Positions 21,001 through 26,699 of a stretch of DNA of 64,000 nt are shown here, piece after piece. Numbering within the stretch: the first letter of the stretch is position 1; each line of letters opens with the position of its first letter. The stretch covers positions 186,001 to 250,000 of the forward strand of contig OZ253672.1 of assembly GCA_965263365.1 (NCBI GenBank). Reading direction: 5' to 3'. The notes beneath the pieces are model-generated. The model did not search any database. It was not told the DNA's origin and saw only the letters and a list, made by a program, of their open reading frames with translations. This DNA comes from CANMUM01 sp965263365. Its GTDB lineage: Bacteria > Pseudomonadota > Alphaproteobacteria > Rhodobacterales > Rhodobacteraceae. The position numbers and the translations under genes were made by a program.

Positions 21001-24000
21001 ACCAACTGGGTTATTCGCGACGCGACCTGAAAGGCGAAAACATTGGCGTCTTTGTCGGCGTATCAAACCAGGATTGGATGGTCACCCAAGGTGCAGAGCA
21101 GGAACATAACCCGTACTTCGGACCTGGGGTTTCGTTTTCCATCATGGCAAACCGCATTTCGTATGTGTTGGGGTTAACCGGGCCAAGTATGACATTGGAC
21201 ACGGCCTGCTCTTCGTCATTGGTGGCATTGGATGTCGCGGTTGAGAAATTGCGTCAACATGACTGTGATGCCGCGCTGGTCGGTGGCGTGAATGTCATGA
21301 TGCATGCGCGTACTTTTATCGGCAGTTGCGCTGCGAATATGTTGTCACCTTCCGGCCGCTGTGCTTCTTTTGACGAAAGCGCCGATGGCTATTGTCGTGG
21401 TGAAGGTGCCGGCGCCGTCGTGTTAAAAAGATTAAGCGATGCAGAAGCCAGCGGCGATCCGATTGTGGCAGTCATTCACGGAACCGCGGTGAATCAGGAC
21501 GGCGCCAGCGCCACCATGACTGCACCGAACGGCAAAGCACAGCAAGCCGTGCTGCGTAAGGCTTATCAGAATGCCGACATCGATCCTGCGTCCGTTGATT
21601 ACGTTGAGTGCCACGGTACGGGTACTCCATTAGGTGACCCAATCGAAGTCGATGCACTGAATAAGGTGCTCGGTGAGCATCGTAACAAGCCTCTAGTGTT
21701 AGGCTCGGCAAAGTCCAATATTGGGCACCTGGAAGGTGCTGCCGGTATCGTCGGTTTAATTAAAGCCACAGAAGTATTGAATCATCGACATGCCCCCGGA
21801 ATCGGTCATTTCCAAAAACTGAACCCAAACATCAGTGTGAAGGATACCGCGTTGCACCTTTCCGCCGATGGTATGCCTTTGAATGCCAGTGGCCGACTGA
21901 TCGCGGGCGTCTCTTCATTTGGCTTTGGCGGTACCAACGCGCATGTGGTGCTGTCAACTCATCCACGCGGCGTTCGGCAGCATACAAGTGCCTTAGCACC
22001 ATATCAACCTGTCTATCTGCCGTGGCGGCGTTTGCCCAACCCTCTGTTGAGCTATCAAACCGGCACTGGCTTTGGCGCGCGACTGAATGGGGAATTGGCT
22101 GGTTTGTTTACCGAACATCGATTTGCCGATCAGGTATTGGTGCCGGCCGCCAGCCACTTGACCATGCTGGCAGGTCTGCGTTTGCGCAACGGCCGACGCA
22201 ATGGCGAGGGCGTGGCTGTGCAGCAGGTGGTCTTTACCCAACCAGCCATTGTTGATGGCTCGGGAGCAGAGATTCGCTGTGTTCAGTCGCCGGGGCTGAG
22301 CGTTGAGCTGGCTCGAGAAGATCAATGGCACCGAGTGGCTGAGGCGGGTCGCTGTGTGGAGCTGGCGCATCCTGCTGTCTTTGAACATGACGTTGAGGAA
22401 GTCATAAAGCGATGCACAGAAGTTTCTTACCACGACCGGCTGGCTGCGCTCGGCACTTTGGGGGCCCAGTTCGGTGCTGGATATCAAAATATTCATCAAC
22501 TTTATGTGGGCAGTCGTGAAGGTATCGCCAATGTGAAGGTGGCACTGAATGCAACCACGCAGCCATTAGCCTTGATTGCACCGGCAACGTTGGATGCAGG
22601 CATTCAATTACTGGGTCTCCTGTCTGAGCAGGACGATCGATTGCTGGTACCTTATCGAGTGGCAGAGGCCCGTTTTTATGTCGTCTCAAAGCAACCGACG
22701 GAACTCTTTGCCTACGCCCGTGTGAGCGATATCCACGCGCAAGGTTTGGTCGGCGACGTCTGGCTGTTCCTGGCAGATGGTCAATGTCTGGCCCATCTGC
22801 AGGGACTGGAATGTCGGCAGTTTCGGCCCGAGGGCGATGTCCTGAACCATTTGTACAAGGTAACTCAGCAGCCGGCGAATGCGCCCGTCATTGACCTCAA
22901 GGTATCTACCGGCGTATTGGTGACAGCTCAATCGGGATCGACGTTGCAGCTTCCGTTTGGCTGGCAAATGATTTCCCGGAAGACCTGGACGCTTGCCCCC
23001 GGCGTGCTGGCCTCTAATTCATCTCAGCTTATTTGGGATGCGCGGGATCTTGCAAGCGCCGCCGATGCTTTGAGCTTATTGCAGTCCGTATTCTCGCATC
23101 CGGCAATACCTTCGGTGATTTTGGTGCTATCTGAGGGCAGTGATTGGACTGCCTATGTCCAAGCCTTATGCCAAAGCGCTTCGTTGGAGCATCCGGATCG
23201 TTCTATACAGTGTGTGGTGCTGACTTCGAGTGAAGCACTGACGCGCTTGTTTGAACAGCCCTTGCCCGGCGACGAACCGGTTGTTCGTGCGAATGAGCAG
23301 GGTTGGAACGTAGACCGATTGATGTCTGCGTCATTGCCTCGGTCAGCACAACAGGCGGTTCGAACTTCGGCGACTTATGTCATCAGCGGTGGCTTGGGGG
23401 CATTGGGTCTGGCCACGGCCGATTGGTTAATCTCGCAGGGGGCGACGCACCTGTTGTTGGTGGGTCGGTCAGTGCAACCAAGCGCTGCCGTTGCAGAGCA
23501 ATTGAAGGTGCTCCACGGTAAAGCTCAGGTGGCTTATGTGGCTTGCGATATTTCACAACGAGCGGGGCTGCAAAGCGCGATACAACCCACGTTGGCCCGT
23601 TGGCCGGAAGTGGCGGGCGTATTCCACACTGCGGGTGTGTTGACCGATGCCATTCTAACTAATCAGACGCCATCGATGCTTGCTCAATCAATGGCTGTAA
23701 AGGTGGCAGGGGCAGAGCATTTGTTTGAAATCTGCCAACCGAGCGATGTGATGATGATGTTTTCATCAGCGTCAGCAGTGTTCGGTTCACTGGGTCAAAG
23801 CAGTTATGCTGCGTCGAATGCGCTGATGGACACGCTGGTTAAGCGTTGGTCCGGACGGGGTGTACAGGTGGTGAGTGTGCAATGGGGGGCGTGGTCTGAT
23901 ACTGGCATGGCCGTGCGTTCCGGCGCCGTCGCCCGCTCAATCGATGCCGGTTTTGGCAGCATATCGACAGCCCAAGGCCTGCAAGTGTTGGACCGTATTC

Positions 24001-26699
24001 TTCGGTCTGGTCAATCTGGTGTTTGGTGTTACTGCCCTTTTGACTGGTCTCGAGTGATGCTCACATCGCCATTAATAGAAGCGTTTAAACCGGTCGAACG
24101 TGTGTCCCCGACAGAGAATCGCCAGGAGACCACGGTGGCGACGATCAGCGAAACCGAACTGAAACTGATTGTCCGAAGTGCGGTTCGCAAAGCTCTCGGT
24201 CAGGATGTATCCGATGACGATCCTCTTATGGCGAAAGGCCTGGATTCCTTGAATGGTGTCGCGCTGGCCCAAGAGATAGGTCGGAGTGTCGGGCTATCGC
24301 TCGGCGCCATTTTCACCATCAACCACCCATCCATTAATGACATGGTAGCCGAGTTGTTGACACTGGCTCCTCAGCGAATCACGACTGTTGAACAATCTGT
24401 GCCGTCAAGCGCAGCAGCGCCAACGTTGGTGACAACGTCGGTTGAGTTACCTTCGAATGGAAACCATGACATCGCGGTGGTCTCCGTTGCCTGCAAGCTA
24501 CCCGGAGCGGTTGAAGATACTGACGAACTGTGGCAAATGCTGCTGACTAAGCCTGAATTGATGCGTGAAGTACCCAAGCATCGATTTGATCTGGACCCAT
24601 TTTACGATCCGGATCCGGCGGTCGTTGGCAAAACGTACACCAAGCATGGTTCGTTTTTGGACGACGTTGATGCGTTTGATCATGAGTTTTTCAATATTCC
24701 GGTGGTCGAAGCTCGAGCCATGGATCCGCAACAGCGACTGCTACTGGAAGTGGCCTGCGAGGCCTTTTATCGGGCTGGCTACGATATGGATTCTCTGAAA
24801 TCGCAGGATATTGGTGTTTTTGTCGGCCAGATGAGCCATGACTGGGCGCATATGCACGGTGATCGCTTGCTGCACGATCCTTATTTTGGCGCTGGGTCTG
24901 CCGCGTCAATTACCTCCAATCGAATCTCTTACCTGTTCGGTCTGTCGGGACCGTCGATGACGTTGGACACCGCATGTTCTTCGTCGCTGGTTGCGCTGGA
25001 TCTGGCGGTGAACAAATTGCGCCAGGGGGATTGCTCCGCCGCGTTGGTCGGCGGTGTAAACCTGATGCTAAGCCATCGATCGTTCATTGGCTGTTGTGCC
25101 GCCAATATGCTGTCGCGCTCCGGTCGTTGTGCCTCGTTCGATGTCGACGCTGATGGTTACAGTCGAGGGGAAGGCGTGGGTGCTGTGGTGCTCAAGCGCC
25201 TGAGTGACGCGGAAGCCAGTGGTGATGACATCCTCGCAGTGATTAAGGGCACCGCGGTCAACCAGGACGGACGCAGCGCATCGTTGACCGCACCGAATGG
25301 TAAAGCGCAACAACAAGTGATTCAGCGCGCGCTGGACGATGCTGGCTATCGCGGCCGAGATCTGGACTTTGTAGAATGCCATGGTACGGGGACGCCTCTG
25401 GGTGATCCTATTGAGATCGATGCGCTGCAGCGGGTGACCGGTGAGGGTCGCGAGAAACCGTTGGCTGTCGGCACCATCAAATCCAACATCGGTCATTTGG
25501 AAGGTGCTGCCGGTATTATTGGATTTATCAAGGCAGTAGAATCGGTGAGACGACGTCAGGTGCCGGGTTTGGCGCACTTTGATACGCTCAACCCGAAAAT
25601 TGATCTGACCGGTTCTAAACTCATCATTGGTTCCGAAGTTACGGCATTTCCCACTGGCAAGGTCATCGGCGGTGTTTCCTCATTTGGATTTGGCGGCACA
25701 AACGCACATGTTGTGTTGGAGTCGTATGGGGAAGCGAGTACCAACCCTGAATCACCAGCGAGTCGCTCCTCCAACGAAGGGGTATCCATGCTGTTCACAG
25801 GTCAGGGGGCACTGCAATCCGGTGTCTTAAAAGCCTTGTACTCGGCAGATGCGGTGTTCCGTGATGCGCTACAAAATTATACGAGCAAGTTGCAGTCGTA
25901 TGGCATTGATTTGTTGCCGGCATTGCTGGAGCCAAGTGATGAACATACGCGGTTTCTGACGCCAACACGTACCCAGCAACCCGCTTTGGTCGCCATGCAA
26001 TTGGCCATGCTGGAAATGTGGCAAAACCGCGGTATTCGGCCGGCAACCGTGCTGGGTCACTCGGTGGGTGAGTTTGCCGCAGCCGTCGCCGCCGGTGTCA
26101 TGTCCCCTGATCAAGCATTGGAACTGGCCGTTGTTCGTGGACAGGCGATGATGGATTGTGAACCGGGCAGTATGGCGGCACTGATGGTCGCGCGTTCTGA
26201 ACTGGAACCGTTGCCAGAAGGTATTGTGTGCGCAGCTGAAAACGGTCCCAAGCTAACCATAGTCGCCGGTGCTAAAGAAACCCTCATCCCTTGGTTGCAA
26301 CAGCATCACGCAGGTGGGTTCATTGAGCTGCCGGTTTCACACGCGTTCCATTCGCCGATGATGGCCCCAGCACAAGACAAGCTCAGGCAACATTTGAGCA
26401 GCCACTCACTGCATACCCCGACAGACGTTAAGTTTATCTCTACGCTAACAGGCCAAGCTGAAGTTGAAGCGCTGACCGGTGCAGACTACTGGGGGGAGCA
26501 AATGGTGCAGTCCGTGAAATACCTGGCCGCTGTGCGAGCGTTATTCAAATCGACTGAACAACCCACGACAGTGATTGAACTCGGACCAGGCAACACGCTG
26601 CTCAAGATGGCGCAGCGCATCGTCGATGGCGCGCATCCCCAATGGATTGAGTCGGTAGATCCGACTGTTCACCAAATTAAAGGAATTATCCATGTCTAA
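9069..26699 (+). CDS. Hybrid NRPS-PKS megasynthase, 5876 residues
   Basis: Order of domains (residues approximate). Carrier domain 15-65 with GFDS, predicted phosphopantetheine Ser34. Cyclization (Cy) domain 85-490, motif NxxxxDxxS at 200-208. Adenylation 515-1010 (A3 from Tyr673, A10 Lys1008); the specificity residues read as D-L-W-N-L-S-L-I-W-K, one change from the cysteine code DLYNLSLIWK. PCP, Ser1067. Module 1: KS (Cys1290), AT (Ser1651, HAFH 1744-1747, malonyl type), KR (Tyr2073 region, catalytic Tyr2214), ACP Ser2352. Internal thioesterase 2405-2620. Module 2: KS (Cys2801), DH (His3103, Asp3263), KR (Tyr3657), ACP Ser3803. Module 3: KS (Cys4047), DH (His4350, Asp4509), KR (Tyr4913), ACP Ser5060. 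Module 4: KS (Cys5303), AT (Ser5665, HAFH from 5758). Modules 2 and 3 lack an AT. The protein ends after AT4, and its KR and ACP are on the next gene, whose ATG overlaps this stop by 8 bp. Predicted chemistry is acyl-Cys condensation to a thiazoline, then four ketide extensions: OH, ene, ene, OH. No methyltransferase, enoylreductase or oxidase domain is seen. The starter and its loading enzyme are not evident in the window. Base composition looks more GC-rich than the flanks, consistent with transfer. Confidence 0.95.
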   Translation: MLSRLNRLAGLLRTDTDELIKNITRLVSSFGFDSVDLARLRKNLEPKPSFQELYGLPLKNVLERLIVIEDDSSKAEATSDVLISPVLDIQQSYLMGSDEGCPCVVYQEFKVDGLNLDVFWQALDQVVLNEPMCHAAIEGGTQQTVKPRSDWQSVSHQVADIENFAAYRETILNEFHRNGNYWHVAAARNGSELRLLLIVNMLFMDATSVVELCNRVSRCYQERLAGRTIEVQVEPATFLEFAKIRTNRQPSDDVIAQWQERLASFPKAPQLPRRKHDDQNATSFARVSRELDAAEWASLKQLAQDNGITSSALLIAVFSDVVRLYSENRDFTLTITRSDRPADVSYDHAVGEFTNVVLCPVVGVEPLLTRATQLQNELNLAFEQDDLTGLDTVRLLREVQKDPHIGFPIVFTSFLGITDRLEGFDGVNFSLVHQQTQTPQLSLDHQVLEIDGRLHINWDFDTTIFDGALMQQMLDCFWQTLQQGAQHLPMVARLDEATLQLREQHNATQKEFAKEFPVPKLLHEMILQQVSENPDKVAVIDQDLQMTYRQLSDYALAIAQSLTQRGVRAEEPVAIVQEKGWEQVASAIGILMAGASYLPLNPSHPDDRIRNIIRMAGCRFALVQAKTLIDNEQPRSWHRQEQQDLVELMVVDSTLTPTGDWHALDIAEDRLAYIIFTSGSTGMPKGVEIDHRGAVNTCLDINDRFALGHDTVTFGISSLGFDLSVWDIFGTLGAGGTLVMCGPNSTIDPDYWWQQVLAHQVTVWNTVPTSFEMLVHSRPEEVEMPIQSVLLSGDAISINLVSEASRVFPNLQIHALGGATEASIWSNYHTVEADTFLMGTDLVPYGKPLSNQTMMVLDELLRYRPCGVVGDIYIGGIGVAKGYFGQSELTAEKFIDSGEFGRIYQTGDLGRYLANGEIEIIGRKDSQVKVGGHRVELSEIERCAERLDDVARAAVVHIPGAGSRVVGFYTGAAAKQQVRRYVEEHLPDYMAPNTWIQLEKIPLTANSKVDMKQLRLIAQASGNESHEIESIYIQDVKTILGLAAEVLNVPANVLSPTQSLAEQGLTSLYAVQLVNRLNQAYQTKLSYTLLFNYPTANKLAAYLVQGLATSPKQVSKPANRSNEPIAIIATSCRLPGGVTSSDEFFHQLLRSDDVFTEIPKSRFDIDQIYSPSIGEGGGSYVRRGAFIGDITDFDHDLFGISRAEAYYMDPQQRHMMEVTYEAIVNAGYTVEELTGSDTGVFIGQMNYDWMMDFDYSREYASTGSAPSITSNRLSYVFDWQGPSMTVDTACSSSLVAVDMAVERLRKGDCSLAVAGGVNLILSPEPYVFTCQSRMLSPNERCATFDEQADGIIRGEGVGAVLLKRLSDAEADGDPILAIIRGSAVNQDGRSASLTAPNGLAQQAVYRAALADAELKGSDVDYLECHGTGTTLGDPIEVESIRTVMAEQREQPIILGALKTNLGHLEGAAGIAGLIKAIEVMRHRVVPPNRHFQRLNPKIQLTDSEAKIPTEVTALGSVGTLTGAVSSFGYGGTNAHLILQSYEGSERIMKNPTVWMFSGQGSLLPGSVNALYQKNDTFRLALTEYLSAAEAHIDTKHLRGSLLEMILTQSDAAKRAMIQTQLQQPALVAVQLAQVAMWEQRGLHPKTVLGHSIGELSAAVVLGVLSAEDAIQLAAKRGALMGNCPPGHMAAINERFEVLQIKLPAHASISAVNAYQQTVIASADKSALNLNGEYEGKVFHLPVSHAFHSPMMAPAAEEFAEVLTSYTLREPRTDIDFISTLSVEKEAHELRSAEYWANQMVSTVQFLDAVKALKLQLKGNEAIIEFGASPTLLNLSRVLLEDQKRVCYLNSIDTADGVPSIVPLAPATLGWPALNAKKPLHKPVSASLSFTSSSLAPLPEWVRRPRWINISTPTPASDSDVLVISPMHIHDLPMGWSHGRIGGFAEIATLLNGRSGLPLAYVCGLGSNDVYYLLQLLQEIVHTQIPSRLVVVIPDSLPEAAGVRGLARAAECEMGLMVQVVSTDSELPAVAIRGALSLTQPELRSAQQKWFEVQYETLDQVNDSPRALSSSLMYVITGGLGDLGLRAVRILHRCGARNLLLLGRKTQAQVEPRFTALQSELPDAKVRYVSLDVTDASAMRAFAATLTGGVAGIIHTAGVIDDGLISHQTVARTRRVMAAKVDAGRLLLDELKPSEFMVVYSSIVARLGSVGQSTYCAANSALDGLVEEYASQPVTSIQWGAWSETGMAYRAGLVDKLADEGFGVVEPEQGDQILTHVLLQGVRGVISVSPIEPEKRPSPLTRQESSVNVATPNVPTSQWSRTRVLNAVTESLSTFVSGEIDAQMGFMEAGLSSLDLVQFRQALLNALPDSVNIPTQFVFNYPTVEDVVEHLALQLAQAGIDESEPEMPQLSYLWQSLNDVTEGEPLFLVGGVMGNIEKTFGPLAAELNVPVYGVMPEIPWELQGRSLSDFAAELLATLEQQYSYPRFWLGGLSFGATLAIEMGLQLECRRQDALAGLILLDPRHLAPFFAPDDAAPFERLVEGHHYQALVKAPAYWYRSTIPDWDQQSDMMKEASRSFQSDADIEQRCRATLENIQPRHVEGHHFNFLYRFREALAAQIHADIRPQMEGVNEPIAIVSAACRLPGGVHNREQFWTMLEAREDCISEIPFTRFDIDSIYDANPDARGKSYTRVGGFIDSAESFDHRLFGLSEAEAEVMDPQQRVLLEVVHQALTEAGVDRSDLKGTDTAVFVGLANDDWSSMGRDHEAHNPHFGAGVSSSIMSNRISYLYGLNGPSMTVDTACSSSLVAVDLAVEKLRRGVCSMAIVGGVNIIASPRMYVSACATKALSAQGRCASFDADADGYCRGEGAGAVILKRLSDARQAGDPILAVVRGTAVNQDGKSVSMTAPNGRAQEAVIAEALKNAHVEPANVDYLECHGTGTPLGDPIEIASLQNVLAKARHTPLVVGSVKSNIGHLEGAAGIIGLIKAVEVLRHRRAPGLVHFKRLNPNISTHPMVLVGAETQPLKPDGELMAGVSSFGFGGTNAHVVLSSYEQPVLKETLPTVPFQRTAFPWRRLANPLLSRTIDGHLGAGLNGPLAQLWKDHAIEGMSLVPAASHLTMMAGLALTHGGDHSSAVSIRDVVFTSPATLSDHEAIRCVQQETFTCIEVGRSSQWQMVAQSQAGRAESVMNAATMPDLSEVQARTERVRYEDRIRAVGERIDFGPGYQRLDELWLNDREGLAKVSVSGLQPIEQTLTLLAPPVLDAGLQLLGLPHLEQTGLCVPFAVDEATFSTLSHQPDSVWLYVEIKAVHQKQVSGDVYVYSEQGQCLAALRGVTCRAWQHQNPLARHLYDTHWKVTPVPAKTTSGVLLSASVNDLSGLAPGWNGYENHQMESSPEWWSPSVERIVWIADETNIETTLTWLQWLNDRQPSTPVAILVPTEHPEPSPIIALVRSVRLENPALDLRCLQGPRKDIVHVAQTRDIWGPDEDYRWQAGQGSVIRLCNAAVPDSEAITVQANRTYVVSGGHGALGEVATQYLLAQGATHVVRLSRQSPPSSEANSGVQIITRQCDVSSAQEVQALSSWLQQAQLPTVAGVIHTAGVLADATLANQSMEKFRTAAAAKVQGAVHLREYLAPTDFMLLYSSAASVFGAPGQSSYVYANAQLDSLARQWQSDRARVLSIQWGPWSEAGMAARHGALERAQLWGYQSIDPAQGTAFIDYLLQRGFSGCVCACPVDWVQFDSKAPYFEAFTVQDVQATEVDTEAVEQVWSESEIRDGVRHAAVKAMGKHVDDDISLMANGLDSLSGVVLAQELSQMFDLTLGTIFTINHPTVDEMVAELVQKAPTRTVTRMKDTRSAAPLMQTADDLAYSVRPDAREPIAIVSTACRLPGGVRSPQDFWQLLEKEGDAISEIPRSRFDIDEVYDPDVNAVGKSYTRKGGFVDGLEYFDHVFFDIPQIEAEAMDPHQRLMLSTGFEAFNQLGYSRRDLKGENIGVFVGVSNQDWMVTQGAEQEHNPYFGPGVSFSIMANRISYVLGLTGPSMTLDTACSSSLVALDVAVEKLRQHDCDAALVGGVNVMMHARTFIGSCAANMLSPSGRCASFDESADGYCRGEGAGAVVLKRLSDAEASGDPIVAVIHGTAVNQDGASATMTAPNGKAQQAVLRKAYQNADIDPASVDYVECHGTGTPLGDPIEVDALNKVLGEHRNKPLVLGSAKSNIGHLEGAAGIVGLIKATEVLNHRHAPGIGHFQKLNPNISVKDTALHLSADGMPLNASGRLIAGVSSFGFGGTNAHVVLSTHPRGVRQHTSALAPYQPVYLPWRRLPNPLLSYQTGTGFGARLNGELAGLFTEHRFADQVLVPAASHLTMLAGLRLRNGRRNGEGVAVQQVVFTQPAIVDGSGAEIRCVQSPGLSVELAREDQWHRVAEAGRCVELAHPAVFEHDVEEVIKRCTEVSYHDRLAALGTLGAQFGAGYQNIHQLYVGSREGIANVKVALNATTQPLALIAPATLDAGIQLLGLLSEQDDRLLVPYRVAEARFYVVSKQPTELFAYARVSDIHAQGLVGDVWLFLADGQCLAHLQGLECRQFRPEGDVLNHLYKVTQQPANAPVIDLKVSTGVLVTAQSGSTLQLPFGWQMISRKTWTLAPGVLASNSSQLIWDARDLASAADALSLLQSVFSHPAIPSVILVLSEGSDWTAYVQALCQSASLEHPDRSIQCVVLTSSEALTRLFEQPLPGDEPVVRANEQGWNVDRLMSASLPRSAQQAVRTSATYVISGGLGALGLATADWLISQGATHLLLVGRSVQPSAAVAEQLKVLHGKAQVAYVACDISQRAGLQSAIQPTLARWPEVAGVFHTAGVLTDAILTNQTPSMLAQSMAVKVAGAEHLFEICQPSDVMMMFSSASAVFGSLGQSSYAASNALMDTLVKRWSGRGVQVVSVQWGAWSDTGMAVRSGAVARSIDAGFGSISTAQGLQVLDRILRSGQSGVWCYCPFDWSRVMLTSPLIEAFKPVERVSPTENRQETTVATISETELKLIVRSAVRKALGQDVSDDDPLMAKGLDSLNGVALAQEIGRSVGLSLGAIFTINHPSINDMVAELLTLAPQRITTVEQSVPSSAAAPTLVTTSVELPSNGNHDIAVVSVACKLPGAVEDTDELWQMLLTKPELMREVPKHRFDLDPFYDPDPAVVGKTYTKHGSFLDDVDAFDHEFFNIPVVEARAMDPQQRLLLEVACEAFYRAGYDMDSLKSQDIGVFVGQMSHDWAHMHGDRLLHDPYFGAGSAASITSNRISYLFGLSGPSMTLDTACSSSLVALDLAVNKLRQGDCSAALVGGVNLMLSHRSFIGCCAANMLSRSGRCASFDVDADGYSRGEGVGAVVLKRLSDAEASGDDILAVIKGTAVNQDGRSASLTAPNGKAQQQVIQRALDDAGYRGRDLDFVECHGTGTPLGDPIEIDALQRVTGEGREKPLAVGTIKSNIGHLEGAAGIIGFIKAVESVRRRQVPGLAHFDTLNPKIDLTGSKLIIGSEVTAFPTGKVIGGVSSFGFGGTNAHVVLESYGEASTNPESPASRSSNEGVSMLFTGQGALQSGVLKALYSADAVFRDALQNYTSKLQSYGIDLLPALLEPSDEHTRFLTPTRTQQPALVAMQLAMLEMWQNRGIRPATVLGHSVGEFAAAVAAGVMSPDQALELAVVRGQAMMDCEPGSMAALMVARSELEPLPEGIVCAAENGPKLTIVAGAKETLIPWLQQHHAGGFIELPVSHAFHSPMMAPAQDKLRQHLSSHSLHTPTDVKFISTLTGQAEVEALTGADYWGEQMVQSVKYLAAVRALFKSTEQPTTVIELGPGNTLLKMAQRIVDGAHPQWIESVDPTVHQIKGIIHV
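16281..16928 (+). other. Internal type I thioesterase domain within the NRPS-PKS
   Basis: Residues about 2405-2620 form a thioesterase placed between ACP1 and KS2. Visible landmarks are PLFLVGGVMGN at about 2424, the nucleophile elbow GLSFGA (Ser2492), an LDPRH segment that could supply the acid, and VEGHHFNFLY with the predicted catalytic His2602 or His2603. All triad positions look intact. Thioesterases of this kind normally end an assembly line, whereas here translation continues without a break into KS2 at about residue 2630. Confidence 0.85.

Noticed and set aside
16956..24400. Calling the cluster a trans-AT PKS because modules 2 and 3 lack AT
   Set aside because: Modules 1 and 4 carry apparently complete ATs and no free-standing AT gene is visible; KS phylogeny would be needed.
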